Assembly: GCF_020131355.1 (NCBI RefSeq)
Contig: NZ_JAHLEL010000007.1
Span: forward strand, 124,001 to 188,000
Length of the DNA stretch: 64,000 bases
Direction: 5' to 3'
Origin: Pseudonocardia sp. ICBG1293
GTDB lineage: Bacteria; Actinomycetota; Actinomycetes; Mycobacteriales; Pseudonocardiaceae
Positions 36,562 through 46,143 of the stretch are shown one piece after another (the stretch's first letter is position 1; the number at the start of each line of letters is the position of its first letter). A model generated the notes under the pieces. That model saw only the letters and a program-made list of their open reading frames with translations, was not told the DNA's origin and did no database searches. Made by a program: the position numbers and the translations under genes.

Positions 36562-38685
36562 TCAGGCCGCGACGACGCCGTGCGCGGGCTCGATGCGCCC
36601 GGCCCGGCGCACCGGCCCCACCGAGGCGGCCACCGCGACCGCGACGACGGCCGCGGCCAGCCCGGCGAGCTGCCCCACCGGGACCCCGGCGGCCGGCACA
36701 CCGATCCCGGTCGCCGCGAGCGCCAGGACGCCGTAGGCACCGCCCAGCACCACCCCCAGCACCGCCGCGACCGCGCCGGCCAGTGCCGCCTCGGCCGCGA
36801 CCGCGCGCCGCGACGCGGCCCGCGACAGCCCGAGCGTGCGCAGCAGCGCGATCTCCCGGGTCCGCTCGCTGACCGACAGCGCCAGGGTCACGCCGACCCC
36901 GACGACGGCCACCAGCAGCGTCACCCCGACCAGGCCGAGCCCGACCCCGCGCACCGCGCCGACCGCGGTCTCGGTCTGCTCCCGCATGTCCGCGACGAAG
37001 GTCGCCGACGCGTCACCCGCGCCCCGGGCCACCGCCGAGCGCACCGCGACCGGGTCCGCCCCCGGCACCGGCTCGACGAGCACGACGCCGTCGGACACCC
37101 GGGCCGTCAGCTCGGGGGCCGCATCGAGCCGGGCCGCGAGCACACCCGTGTCCCCATCCACGCCCCCGGGGAACACGACGACGTCGGCCGGGTAGTTGCG
37201 GTCGATCGCGTCCCGCGCGTCGGCCGACGCCCCGGCCACCGCGACCAGCAACGCGGCGGTCAGCCCCACCCCCAGCGACAGCACCGTGGTCATCGCCGCG
37301 GTCCGCCGCGACATGCGCCGGGCGTTGCCGACCGCGATCCGGCCCGGCGCCCACCGTGCGACCAGCGGTGCCACCGCCCGTGCCGCGCCGGACACCACGA
37401 ACGGGCCGGCCACCACGAGCGCGGCGAACACCAGCAATCCGGACAACGCGGCCAGCGCGGTCCCGGGGAGGGCGTCGCCGACCTCCACCGCGACGGCGGC
37501 GAGGCCCCCGGCGGCGAGCAGGGCGAGCGCGGCGAGCGGCAGCCGGACCCGTGCCCGCGGGGCCCGGGCGCCGGTCGCGTCGGCGGCCCCCAGCGCGACC
37601 ACCGGCGGGGTCCGCCCGGCGGCCAGCGCGGGGGCCAGCGCGGCCAGCACCGTCACGACGGCGGCGAGCAGCACGCAGCCCGCGAGCCGTCCCCACGGCA
37701 CCACGAGCGCCGGGGCGTCCGTCCCGGACGCCCCCACCACGGCCAGCACCGCCCACCCCCCGGCGACGGCGAGGGCCGCTCCCCCGATCCCGGCGACGAG
37801 CCCGGTGAGCACCGCCTCGGCCAGCACCGAGCGCGCCACCTGCCTGCGGCTCGCGCCGACGCACCGCAGCAGTGCCAGCTCCCGGGTGCGGCGGGCCAGC
37901 ACGATCCGGAACGTGGAGGCGACGACCACCGCCGCGGCGACCAGCGCGAGCCCCACGAACACCGACAGGCCCGCCAGCAGCGCGTCGGCCGACGCCGATG
38001 CCGACGCGAGGTCCGCGTCGCGCTGCTCGTCGGCCGTCGTCACCCCGCCGACCCCCGGCACCGCGGCCAGCGCGGCCGGGTCCGGGTCGCCCGCGACCGC
38101 GATCCGGGACCCGGAGAGCCCGGCGGCGGCCGGGTCGTCGTCGGACAGGACGAGCATGTCGTTGCCCTCGTACCGCAGCGGCACGACACCGGTGACGGTC
38201 AACGTCCGGCCGCCGACGCCGACGGTCGCGCCGGGCCCGAGCCCGGTCCGTTCCGCGGTGCCCGTCCCGAGCAGCACCTCCCCCGGCCCGGTGGGCAGCC
38301 GGCCTGCGGTCGGCGGGTCCAGGGTGTGCAGCGGCCCGGTCATCGGGTCGGTGGACAGCACCCAGCTGCCGCTCGCGGCGCCCGCGTCGACCGACACGAG
38401 CCCGGAGCGCGACGCCGACACCGCGTCCACACCGGGCACCGCCCGCAGCCGCTCGACGACGGCGCCGTCCCCCGTGCCGTCCCCCGCACCGTCGGTCCGC
38501 ACGCTGAACGAGGCCCCGGCGGGCACCGAGGACAGGTCGCCGGTGAGGTCGCCGCGCAGGGTCGCGGTGAGGATCACCGCGGCCGCGGCGAACACCGTCG
38601 CCACCAGCACGGCGAGCCCGGTCAGCAGCAGCCGGCGCGGGCTGCGCCGGGCGCCGGCGAGCGCCGCGCGGGTCGCCGGGTTCAC
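36562..38685 (-). CDS. ABC transporter permease, FtsX/MacB type
   Basis: 707-aa permease with two FtsX-like units. The first helix is LLLTGLAVLVATVFAAAAVI, followed by a large extracytoplasmic domain (residues about 45-220). A three-helix bundle carries RRTRELALLRCVGASRRQVARS; after more helices a second extracytoplasmic loop precedes SERTREIALLRTLGLSRAASRR. This is the usual layout of lipoprotein or drug/antimicrobial export permeases. GTG 38685 overlaps the stop of its ATPase. The divergent kinase/regulator pair at 39.6 kb may control it. Confidence 0.87.
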   Translation of the reverse strand: MNPATRAALAGARRSPRRLLLTGLAVLVATVFAAAAVILTATLRGDLTGDLSSVPAGASFSVRTDGAGDGTGDGAVVERLRAVPGVDAVSASRSGLVSVDAGAASGSWVLSTDPMTGPLHTLDPPTAGRLPTGPGEVLLGTGTAERTGLGPGATVGVGGRTLTVTGVVPLRYEGNDMLVLSDDDPAAAGLSGSRIAVAGDPDPAALAAVPGVGGVTTADEQRDADLASASASADALLAGLSVFVGLALVAAAVVVASTFRIVLARRTRELALLRCVGASRRQVARSVLAEAVLTGLVAGIGGAALAVAGGWAVLAVVGASGTDAPALVVPWGRLAGCVLLAAVVTVLAALAPALAAGRTPPVVALGAADATGARAPRARVRLPLAALALLAAGGLAAVAVEVGDALPGTALAALSGLLVFAALVVAGPFVVSGAARAVAPLVARWAPGRIAVGNARRMSRRTAAMTTVLSLGVGLTAALLVAVAGASADARDAIDRNYPADVVVFPGGVDGDTGVLAARLDAAPELTARVSDGVVLVEPVPGADPVAVRSAVARGAGDASATFVADMREQTETAVGAVRGVGLGLVGVTLLVAVVGVGVTLALSVSERTREIALLRTLGLSRAASRRAVAAEAALAGAVAAVLGVVLGGAYGVLALAATGIGVPAAGVPVGQLAGLAAAVVAVAVAASVGPVRRAGRIEPAHGVVAA

Positions 38686-39494
38686 CGGGCCACCGGACCG
38701 GTGATCGTGACGTCGGCGGTCGCCGGGTCGTCGGCGCCGGTCAGTGCGCCCATCGCGGACAGCACCCGGTCCGGGGTGGGCCGGTCCAGCCGGCCCGCGG
38801 CGCGGCCGTCGCGCAGCAGCAGGACCTGGTCCGACGCGGCGGCGGCCAGCGGGTCGTGGGTGACCATCACGACGGTCTGTCCGTAGTCGTCGACGCAGGC
38901 CCGCAGCAGCCCCAGCAGCTCGCGGCCCGAGCGGGTGTCGAGCGCACCGGTCGGCTCGTCGGCGACGACGATCTCCGGTCGGCCCAGCAGCGCCCGGGCC
39001 ACCGCGACGCGCTGACGCTGCCCACCGGACAGCTCCGAGGGCAGGTGGGTGAGCCGGTCGGCGATGCCGAGACGCTCGACGAGCTCGGCCCGCCACGCGT
39101 GGTTGGGCCGGCGCCCGGCCAGCGAGGCGGCGAGGTCGATGTTCTCCCCCGCCGTGAGATGGCCCAGCAGGTTGCCGTCCTGGAACACGAAGCCCATCCG
39201 GTCGCGGCGCACCCGGGTCAGGGCGGTGTCGGTCAGGCTCCCCAGGTCGGTGTCGCCCAGCAGCACCTGCCCCGACGTCGGCCGGTCCAGCCCGGCCAGG
39301 CAGTGCAGCAGCGTGGACTTGCCCGAGCCGCTCGGCCCCATCACCGCGGTGAACCGGCCCGCGGGCAGCCACAGCGTGATCCCGTCCAGCGCCCGGACCG
39401 CGGCCCGGCCGTTCCCGTAGGTGCGGACCAGGTTCACCGGCGCGGCGGCGACCCGCGCTGGCACGTCGGCCGGATTCCTCAACCCCTCGATCAT
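38682..39494 (-). CDS. ABC transporter ATP-binding protein, MacB/LolD type
   Basis: 270-aa ATPase partner of the FtsX-like permease. Walker A is GPSGSGKSTLLHCLAGLDRP, Q-loop GFVFQDGNL, signature LSGGQRQRVAVARALL, Walker B IVVADEPTGALD and switch VMVTHDPLAA. The D-loop TGALDTRSG is typical of this subfamily. ATG 39494 is preferred; GTG 39503 is also possible. No strong ribosome site precedes either. Confidence 0.88.
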   Translation of the reverse strand: MIEGLRNPADVPARVAAAPVNLVRTYGNGRAAVRALDGITLWLPAGRFTAVMGPSGSGKSTLLHCLAGLDRPTSGQVLLGDTDLGSLTDTALTRVRRDRMGFVFQDGNLLGHLTAGENIDLAASLAGRRPNHAWRAELVERLGIADRLTHLPSELSGGQRQRVAVARALLGRPEIVVADEPTGALDTRSGRELLGLLRACVDDYGQTVVMVTHDPLAAAASDQVLLLRDGRAAGRLDRPTPDRVLSAMGALTGADDPATADVTITGPVAR

Positions 39495-39616
39495 GACGGC
39501 CACGGTGCCGTCGGGAGGGGGTCCCCGACATCGGCCCGTGGTAGGGGCTTCCCCGGACGGGTCGTCGTACTTCCGACCGAGGTCGACGGATCACGGTGCG
39601 CCCTACCGTGAGCCCC

Positions 39617-40780
39617 ATGAACGCCGGAACACGCCGCGGCCGGCCCCTCCTGGCCGGGTTCGAGCTGCTCGCCTACCTGTTCTGGGCGGGGTGCGACGTC
39701 CTGCTCGGCCTGACCATCGGACCGGTGGTGCCGAGCGGCGCGGTGTACGGCCTGCTCGTGGCGTGCGTGGTGCTCCTGCGGTACCGGCCGGGCACCCGGC
39801 CGGGCCCCGTCGCGGTCGTCGCGTTCGGGCTGTCCGCGGGCGGCTCGGTCGCGGCGGTGGTGACCGGCGGGATCCCGTTCGTGTCGCTGACCGAGCTGTT
39901 CGCGCTGGCCGTGGTCACGGTGTCGACGGTGCGGACCGCACCGGTCCGGGGAGTGCTCGCGACGGCGGCGGTCTCGCTGTGCGTCATCGTGACCATGCCG
40001 CTGCTGCGTGTGCCGGGCGTCGACCGCGAGGTGTTCGCCAGCATGACCGTGGTCGGCTGGGCCGGCACGATGGTCGTCGCGACCGCGGCGCGCGAGCTGT
40101 GGCAGCGCCGCTCGGCCCGGCTCGCCCAGGCCCGCAACGACGAGCGCCTGGAGCTGGCCCGCGAGCTGCACGACACGGTCGCCCACCACGTCACCGCGAT
40201 CGTGGTGGCGGCACAGGCCGGGGTGGTCGTCGCGGGCAGTCGCCCCGAGGAGGCAGGCCGGGCCCTGGAGGCGATCGAGCGGGCGGGCGCCGAGGCCCTC
40301 GACGGGATGCGCCGCATGGTCGGGGTGCTGCGCTCGGGGGCCGGGGACGACACCGGCGACGGCGCCGAGCGCACCCCGGGGCACGGCCTCGACGACATCG
40401 ACGACGTCGTCGCCCGCTTCGACCCCGACGGCGGCCGGACCCGGTTGGAGGTCGCGCCCGAGGTGCGGACGGCCCGGCTCGGCCCGGCCGTCGCGGCGAC
40501 CGCGTTCCGGGTGGTGCGCGAGGCGCTGACCAACGTGCACCGGCACGCACCCGGCGCGAGCAGGGTGTCGGTCGGCGTGCACCTGCAGGCGGGCAGGCTG
40601 GTGACCGTGGTGCACAACGACGGGACCGGTACGGAGAACCCGCTGCGCGACCCGGGCGGGTACGGGCTGGCGGGCATGCGGGAGCGGGTGGAGGCCCTCG
40701 GCGGGTCGCTGCACGCGGGCGCGGACGGCCCCGGCCGGTGGATCGTCGTCGCCGAGGTGCCGGTCGGGGGCGGCCGGTGA
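39617..40780 (+). CDS. Sensor histidine kinase, NarL/DesK type
   Basis: 387 aa. The first 150 residues contain about five membrane helices without a large sensor domain, suggesting membrane or envelope sensing. The H-box is intact, [20 protein letters not shown], followed by N-box [16 protein letters not shown] and the G-box [19 protein letters not shown] 39617 begins MNAGTRRGR. It reads away from the ABC exporter, and its stop overlaps the regulator start. It contrasts with the kinase at 27.4 kb, which has lost the His. Confidence 0.9.
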   Translation: MNAGTRRGRPLLAGFELLAYLFWAGCDVLLGLTIGPVVPSGAVYGLLVACVVLLRYRPGTRPGPVAVVAFGLSAGGSVAAVVTGGIPFVSLTELFALAVVTVSTVRTAPVRGVLATAAVSLCVIVTMPLLRVPGVDREVFASMTVVGWAGTMVVATAARELWQRRSARLAQARNDERLELARELHDTVAHHVTAIVVAAQAGVVVAGSRPEEAGRALEAIERAGAEALDGMRRMVGVLRSGAGDDTGDGAERTPGHGLDDIDDVVARFDPDGGRTRLEVAPEVRTARLGPAVAATAFRVVREALTNVHRHAPGASRVSVGVHLQAGRLVTVVHNDGTGTENPLRDPGGYGLAGMRERVEALGGSLHAGADGPGRWIVVAEVPVGGGR

Positions 40781-41421
40781 GCGCGATCCGGGTCCTGCTC
40801 GCCGACGACCAGGAGATGGTGCGCACCGGGTTCGGGCTGATCCTGTCCGCCGAGGACGGCATCGAGGTCGTCGGCGAGGCCGCGACCGGCACCGACGCCG
40901 TCGCACGGGCCCGGGAGCTGCGCCCGGACGTGGTGCTGATGGACGTCCGGATGCCCGGGATGGACGGCATCGCCGCGACCCGCGCGCTGGCCGCGGACCC
41001 CTACCCGCCGCGGATCGTGGTCGTCACGACGTTCGACCTGGACGAGTACGTCTACGGCGCGCTGCACTCGGGCGCCTGCGGGTTCCTGCTCAAGACGGCG
41101 GGCCCGCGGCTGCTCGTCGAGGCGGTGCGGGCCGCCGCGGCGGGCGACGCCCTGGTGTCGCCGTCGGTCACCGTGCGGCTGCTGGAGCGGCTGACCGAGC
41201 CGGAGCCGGCCCGTGCCGACGTCCACGCGACCCTCTCACCGTGCGAGCTGGAGGTGGTGAAGGCGGTCGCCCGGGGCCGGACGAACTCCGAGATCGCCGG
41301 GGACCTGTTCGTGTCGCTGTCCACGGTGAAGACCCACATCGCCAACATCGGGTCCAAGCTGGACGCCCGCAACCGGGTGGAGATCGCGGCGTGGGCGTGG
41401 GAGAACCGGCTGGTCGAGTAG
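40777..41421 (+). CDS. LuxR/NarL-family response regulator
   Basis: 214 aa starting at GTG 40777 inside the kinase stop. The receiver has [14 protein letters not shown], phosphoacceptor Asp in [13 protein letters not shown] and Lys in GFLLKTA. The C-terminal helix-turn-helix is [20 protein letters not shown] followed by [14 protein letters not shown]. It forms a complete two-component system with the upstream kinase; the divergent ABC exporter is a likely target by analogy with similar actinobacterial loci. Confidence 0.92.
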   Translation: MSAIRVLLADDQEMVRTGFGLILSAEDGIEVVGEAATGTDAVARARELRPDVVLMDVRMPGMDGIAATRALAADPYPPRIVVVTTFDLDEYVYGALHSGACGFLLKTAGPRLLVEAVRAAAAGDALVSPSVTVRLLERLTEPEPARADVHATLSPCELEVVKAVARGRTNSEIAGDLFVSLSTVKTHIANIGSKLDARNRVEIAAWAWENRLVE

Positions 41422-41427
41422 CCGGGA

Positions 41428-41700
41428 TCAGGCCCGCGCGGCGGGCCGGGCGACCGGGACGAGCGGGCGGCGGGGCGCCGGGACCCGCAGCGCCGCGGCG
41501 ACGTCGCCCAGCGCCTCCGGGTACGCGGCGGGCGCGACCGGCAGCGGCGCGACCGTGTCGTCGGACAGCGGGGCCGGTGCACCGGGGTGGGCGGCGTCGC
41601 GCTCGGACGCGCGGGCGTCCCACAGCTCGAACAGCGGCTGCGCGGCCATCACGAGCAGCACGGCGAGGACCGGGAGGACGGCGAGGATCGTGAGCACCAT
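41428..41700 (-). CDS. Small membrane-anchored hypothetical protein
   Basis: 90 aa (start ATG 41700; GTG 41709 possible). One N-terminal hydrophobic helix, MVLTILAVLPVLAVLLVMAA, is followed by a Pro/Ala-rich soluble tail. It is convergent with the response regulator, six bases apart. No family recognised; the membrane helix and ordered start make it a plausible gene. Confidence 0.45.
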   Translation of the reverse strand: MVLTILAVLPVLAVLLVMAAQPLFELWDARASERDAAHPGAPAPLSDDTVAPLPVAPAAYPEALGDVAAALRVPAPRRPLVPVARPAARA

Positions 41701-41820
41701 GGCGTCCACGGTGCCCGCCCGGGGTGGGTCCCCACATCGGCCGCGGGGCCGGTTCTCCCAGGTCGACCCCTAGTACCCGGGTATGAGACCCCGGTCCGAC
41801 CTCGGGGTCGTCCCGGGGGC

Positions 41821-42402
41821 TCAGCCCCGCGGGACGTCCTCGGCGTCGACGGCCGACGGGTCCCAGGAGTCCGAGGGTGCCCCCCAGCCGTTGCGCTTGA
41901 GCATCTTCTTCGCCGCACGCTGGTGGCGGCCCATCAGCCGGTCCAGGTACAGGCGCCCGTCGAGGTGGTCGGTCTCGTGCTGCAGGCAGCGGGCGAAGAA
42001 GCCACGCCCCTCGTGGACGACGGGCTCGCCGTCGAGATCGGTACCGGTGACCCGGGCCCACTCCGCCCGGCCGGTCGCGAAGTTCTCGCCGGGCACCGAC
42101 AGGCAGCCCTCCTGGTCGTCGTCCGGGTCCGGCATGACCTCCGGGATCCCGTCGGTCTCCAGCACCGGGTTGACCACCAGCCCGCGCCGCATCGTGCGGG
42201 TCTCCTCGTCGGGGCAGTCGAAGACGAACAGCCGCAGGTCCACCCCCACCTGGTTGGCCGCGAGGCCGACGCCGTTCGCCGCGGCCATCGTCTCGAACAT
42301 GTCCTCGACCAGCGTCCGGACCGAGTCGTCGACCGTCTCCACGGGGCGGGTGGGGGTGTGGAGCACCGGGTCGCCGACCATGCGGATGCGCAGAACCGTC
42401 AC
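41821..42402 (-). CDS. def: Peptide deformylase
   Basis: Removes the N-terminal formyl group from nascent proteins; 193 aa. All three motifs are present: [18 protein letters not shown] (Cys ligand) and QHETDHLDG (two His ligands and catalytic Glu). GTG 42402 begins [15 protein letters not shown]. It is divergent from the DUF3263 gene, as in M. tuberculosis (Rv0429c beside Rv0430). Confidence 0.95.
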   Translation of the reverse strand: MTVLRIRMVGDPVLHTPTRPVETVDDSVRTLVEDMFETMAAANGVGLAANQVGVDLRLFVFDCPDEETRTMRRGLVVNPVLETDGIPEVMPDPDDDQEGCLSVPGENFATGRAEWARVTGTDLDGEPVVHEGRGFFARCLQHETDHLDGRLYLDRLMGRHQRAAKKMLKRNGWGAPSDSWDPSAVDAEDVPRG

Positions 42403-42521
42403 CGGAGCAGGGTACGGTCGCCGCCGGACGTGACCCGGCCGGGCGGTTCCGTCTCCTCGACCCGCCCTCCAGGCGCGTCGCGCCCCGGCACCGTCGGTCC
42501 CCTGTGGTTGAATCCGCACCG

Positions 42522-42543
42522 CGAATGACAGACGTGTCGTTCG
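42522..42543. promoter_or_regulatory. Inverted repeat between def and the DUF3263 gene
   Basis: CGAATGACA-GACG-TGTCGTTCG is symmetric at eight of nine positions and lies in the divergent promoter region. TTGAAT (42509-42514) just upstream could be a -35 for the plus-strand operon. Role inferred. Confidence 0.35.
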
Positions 42544-42604
42544 TCGTCGTGGGGCCCGGGCGGGGCCGCCGCAGCACGAGATCGTCGTCCGCTCGAGGAG
42601 CGTG

Positions 42605-42922
42605 ATGGAGTCCGCCGGGTCCCTGCCGGAGCGCCGCGGAGCGCACCGTCGCACCGCTGCCGCGTCCCCCCGCGAGCTCGACCGTCGCGAACGCGAGATC
42701 CTCGCGTTCGAGGCCCAGTGGTGGAAGTACGCGGGCGCCAAGGAACAGGCGATCCGCGAGCTGTTCGACATGTCGGCCACCCGCTACTACCAGGTGCTGA
42801 ACGCCCTGGTCGACAAGCCCGAGGCGCTGGCGGTGGACCCGCTGCTGGTCAAGCGCCTGCGTCGGCTGCGTTCCAGCAGGCAGCGCACCCGCGCCGCCCG
42901 CCGCCTCGGCCTCGAGCCCTGA
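42605..42922 (+). CDS. DUF3263 domain protein, putative DNA-binding (Rv0430-like)
   Basis: 105-aa basic protein. The central block [30 protein letters not shown]... resembles a sigma/HTH-like DUF3263 domain, with [17 protein letters not shown] as a probable recognition region and an Arg-rich C terminus. ATG 42605 follows CGAGGAG. It precedes the LytR_C gene by 16 bp, the same pair as Rv0430-Rv0431 in M. tuberculosis. Confidence 0.8.
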   Translation: MESAGSLPERRGAHRRTAAASPRELDRREREILAFEAQWWKYAGAKEQAIRELFDMSATRYYQVLNALVDKPEALAVDPLLVKRLRRLRSSRQRTRAARRLGLEP

Positions 42923-42938
42923 CAGCCAGGAGGTCACG

Positions 42939-43652
42939 ATGACCGCACCCGCGTCCGGTGGACAGTCACCGCTGAAGATCGCCGGAATCGCGCTGGTCGG
43001 CGTCGGTGTGGTCGCCGCTGTCGTCGGCCTGATCGGCGTCACCGGTGGTGGCGAGGACGGCGGCAACCAGGCCGCACCCCCGCCTCCGTCGGCGTCGGCC
43101 GAGCCCGCCCCCGCGCCGGGCCAGGACGGCACCGACGGCGCGACCCCCGGCGACGGCACCGAGCCCGGCACCGGTGCCACGCCCGCACCGGGCACCCCCG
43201 GGGAGGTCTCGCCGTTCACCCCCGGAGCACCCGGCACCCCGGGCTCCCCCGGGTACGACGGCGCGGGCCCGGCCGTCGCCCCGCCGCCGGCCCCGGCCGG
43301 CCCGGGCGCGGCGGGCCAGGGCGGCTCCGGGCCCGGCGCGGCGGGCGAGGGGTCCGCGGTCGCGGCCCGTCCGGTCGTCCGGATCTACAACAACTCCACC
43401 GTCCGCGGCCTCGCCGAGAAGGCCGCCGGGGAGTTCCGCTCGAACGGCTGGACCGTCTCCCAGGTGCAGAACTACTCCCAGGGCGTCATCCCGACCACGA
43501 CCGTCTACTACCGGCAGGGCACGGCCGAGAAGGCCGCGGCCGAGGAGATCGCGACGAAGTTCGGCATCCGCGCCGAGCCCCGCTTCGACGGCATCCAGGA
43601 CGCGACGCCCGGCGTCATCGTCATCGTCACGCGGGACTTCTCCGCCGCCTGA
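42939..43652 (+). CDS. LytR C-terminal domain protein, VirR-like
   Basis: 237 aa. It has a short cytoplasmic N terminus, one membrane helix (IAGIALVGVGVVAAVVGLIG), a long Pro/Ala/Gly-rich linker (residues about 45-140) and a C-terminal LytR_C domain (VVRIYNNSTVRGLAEKAAGE onward). The M. tuberculosis counterpart Rv0431 (VirR) affects vesicle formation and envelope remodelling. The gene context def-DUF3263-LytR_C is the same. AGGAGG precedes ATG 42939. An envelope role is inferred from this relation. Confidence 0.85.
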   Translation: MTAPASGGQSPLKIAGIALVGVGVVAAVVGLIGVTGGGEDGGNQAAPPPPSASAEPAPAPGQDGTDGATPGDGTEPGTGATPAPGTPGEVSPFTPGAPGTPGSPGYDGAGPAVAPPPAPAGPGAAGQGGSGPGAAGEGSAVAARPVVRIYNNSTVRGLAEKAAGEFRSNGWTVSQVQNYSQGVIPTTTVYYRQGTAEKAAAEEIATKFGIRAEPRFDGIQDATPGVIVIVTRDFSAA

Positions 43653-43666
43653 CCCGACCGACCGCG

Positions 43667-43696
43667 ACGGCCCCGGACGAATCCGTCCGGGGCCGT
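43667..43696. terminator. Hairpin terminator between convergent genes
   Basis: ACGGCCCCGGACG and CGTCCGGGGCCGT pair perfectly across AATC after the LytR_C gene, followed by TTC. It can also serve the convergent ATPase gene. Confidence 0.75.
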
Positions 43697-43764
43697 TCGC
43701 CGTGCTGCAGGCGTGCCGTGCTGCGGGGTGCCGTGCGGCGCGGTGCCCCGTCCCCCGCGGTGGG

Positions 43765-46119
43765 TCAGCCGTCGCTGCGGCGGCGGGCGTAGGCCTCCAG
43801 CTCCGCGACCTGTGCCGGGTCCAGCGACGCCCGCACCGTGCGACGTGCCGTGGCCAGGTGCGCGGCGGTCACCTCGCCGGCGTCGAGGGACTCGCGCAGC
43901 GCGGTCAGCGCGGCCTCGCGCAGCAGCGCGGCGCAGTCCGCGGCCGAGTAGCCGTCCAGCTCGGCCGCGAGCGCGCCGAGGTCGACGTCGTCGGACAGCG
44001 GCACGTCGCGACCGGCCGCGCGCAGGATGTCCGCCCGCGCGTCGGCGTCCGGCGGCGGGACGAACACCAGCCGCTCCAGCCGGCCCGGGCGCAGCATCGC
44101 CGGGTCGATCAGCTCCGGCCGGTTCGTCGCCCCGACCACGACGACCTCGCGCAGCGGCGTCGCCCCGTCCAGCTCGGTCAGCAGCGCGGCGACGACGCGG
44201 TCGGCGACCCCGGCGTCGGTGGAGCCGCCCCGGCGCGGGGCGAGGGCGTCGACCTCGTCGAGGAAGATCAGGGCGGGGGCGGCCTCGGCGGCCCGGCGGA
44301 ACAGCTCGCGGACCGCACGCTCGGACTCGCCGACGTACTTGTCGAGCAGCTCGGCGCCCTTCACCGCGAACACGTTCAGGTCGCCCGACCCCGCCAGCGC
44401 CCGCGGCAGGAAGGTCTTGCCGCCGCCCGGCGGGCCGTAGAGCAGCACCCCGCGCGGGGCGTCGACCCCGAGCCGGGCGAACGAGTCCGGGTGGCGCAGC
44501 GGCCACAGCACCGCCTCGGTCAGGGCCGCCTTGACCTCGGTCATGTCGCCGACGTCGTCGAGGGTGAGCCCGCCGCTGCCGAGGGTGCCACCATCGGACA
44601 GCGAGATCGGGCGGACCGAGCCGACGGCGTCGAGCAGGTCGGACTGGTGGACCTGTTCGGTGGGCTCGGCGCCGCTGCCGCGCAGCGCCGCGCTCACCGC
44701 GGCCTCCCGGCGGACCGCGGCCAGGTCCGCGACGACGAAGCCGGGGGTGCGGGCGGCGACCGCGCCCAGGTCGACGTCGTCGGCACGGGGGACGTCGGCC
44801 AGCAGCCGCTCCAGCAGCGCACGCCGGGTCGCGGTGTCGGGCAGGCCGACCGACAGCTCGCGGTCCACCAGGTCGGGGGCCCGCAGCCGCGGGTCCAGCG
44901 CCTCCGGCTCGGCGCTGGTGACCACGAGCGCCGGCCCGCCGGGCGCGGTCGCCGCGCGCAGCTCGTCGAGGACCAGGGTGGCCAGCGGCGGCGGGTCGGC
45001 GGCGGGGAGCAGGGCGTGCGCGTCGTGCACCAGCAGCACCGCGGGACCGTCGGCACCCGTCGCACCGGACCCACCGGTGCGGGCCCGGGCGATCGCCGCC
45101 CGGACCCGCTCGGCCGCGGCGGCCGGCTCGACGGCGGCGACGGCCGGGGCGACGAGCTCGACGCAGCGGACACCCGCGGCCGCGGCGGCGCTGCGCACCA
45201 GGGTGGCCTTGCCCGCGCCCTCCGGCCCGGAGACGAGCACGCCGAGACGCGCGTCGCCACCGAGTCGGGTCAGCAGCTCCGGACGGCGGAACATCAGCTC
45301 GAACCAGTCCAGCAGCCGACGGGCGACGGCCTCGTTCGCGGCGAGGTCCTCCAGCGGCAGCACGGGCTCCCCGGCCACGGCGGGCGCGTCCGGCGCCCCG
45401 GCATCCCCGGTCGCCGGCGCGGCGACGCCCGCGTCGGGTCCGCCGCCGGGGCCCGCGGTGCCGGCCCCGGGAGCGGCCGGGGCCGCGGAGCCGCCCGGTC
45501 CGGCGGCCGCCGGGCCGGGGACGCGGGGCGGGCCGGGAACGGCCGGGTCGGGGTCGCCGGTGTCCCGGCCGCCCTGCCAGCCCACCACCGTCGAGGGCGC
45601 CACCACGACCGGACCGGCCGGGTCGGCGACCGCGACGGTCAGCAGCTCCGAGGTCCACGTCCCGCCGACGGCCGCGGCCAGCGCCCGGCGCACCGAGCGG
45701 GCGTCGGAGCCCGGCGCCGGGGCGATGTCCTGCGGGAGCAGCGAGACGGCGTCACCGCGCACCAGGACCTTGCCCATCAGGGCCAGCCGCAGGGTCGCCG
45801 GTGCGACCGTCGCGCCGGTCAGCGCGGACCCGATCAGGCGCACCTCGCGGGCGGCGGTGACCGGTGCCGGCGCGACGACCACGGTCGCCCCGTCGGTCAG
45901 CCCCGCGTTGGACAGCGTGACGTCGTCCAGCCGGGCCTGGCCGTGCGGGTCACCCGGCTCCCCGGCGACGGCGAGCGCCGCGGTGACCCGGGACCCGCTG
46001 AGGGTCACCGCGTCCCAGGAGCGCAGGCCGAGCGCGGCCAGCACCTCGGGGTGCAGCCGGACGACGCCGCGGCGGGCGTCGGCGGCCGCGGGGGCCAGTC
46101 GGGCGACGAGCTCCAGCAC
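43765..46119 (-). CDS. CDC48/p97-like AAA ATPase with a degenerate first cassette (Rv0435c-like)
   Basis: 784-aa AAA protein. The N-terminal part looks like the CDC48 N domain, followed by a Pro/Gly-rich linker. The first cassette is degenerate: Walker A reads GPEGAGKAT (Ala instead of Thr/Ser) and Walker B LLVHDAH (no catalytic Glu). The second is canonical: GPPGGGKT, LIFLDEVDALAPRRG, GATNRPELIDPAMLRPGRLE. So D2 should do the hydrolysis. GTG 46119 follows GGAGGA. Together with pssA, psd, moeA and groEL2 it matches Rv0435c-Rv0440 order. Substrates are unknown. Confidence 0.85.
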   Translation of the reverse strand: MLELVARLAPAAADARRGVVRLHPEVLAALGLRSWDAVTLSGSRVTAALAVAGEPGDPHGQARLDDVTLSNAGLTDGATVVVAPAPVTAAREVRLIGSALTGATVAPATLRLALMGKVLVRGDAVSLLPQDIAPAPGSDARSVRRALAAAVGGTWTSELLTVAVADPAGPVVVAPSTVVGWQGGRDTGDPDPAVPGPPRVPGPAAAGPGGSAAPAAPGAGTAGPGGGPDAGVAAPATGDAGAPDAPAVAGEPVLPLEDLAANEAVARRLLDWFELMFRRPELLTRLGGDARLGVLVSGPEGAGKATLVRSAAAAAGVRCVELVAPAVAAVEPAAAAERVRAAIARARTGGSGATGADGPAVLLVHDAHALLPAADPPPLATLVLDELRAATAPGGPALVVTSAEPEALDPRLRAPDLVDRELSVGLPDTATRRALLERLLADVPRADDVDLGAVAARTPGFVVADLAAVRREAAVSAALRGSGAEPTEQVHQSDLLDAVGSVRPISLSDGGTLGSGGLTLDDVGDMTEVKAALTEAVLWPLRHPDSFARLGVDAPRGVLLYGPPGGGKTFLPRALAGSGDLNVFAVKGAELLDKYVGESERAVRELFRRAAEAAPALIFLDEVDALAPRRGGSTDAGVADRVVAALLTELDGATPLREVVVVGATNRPELIDPAMLRPGRLERLVFVPPPDADARADILRAAGRDVPLSDDVDLGALAAELDGYSAADCAALLREAALTALRESLDAGEVTAAHLATARRTVRASLDPAQVAELEAYARRRSDG

Positions 46120-46143
46120 GGGCGTTCCTCCGGTGGGGTCGGG

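Noticed and set aside
36556..38886. 776-codon plus-strand open frame
   Set aside because: It is antisense to the FtsX-type permease and has no plausible domain.
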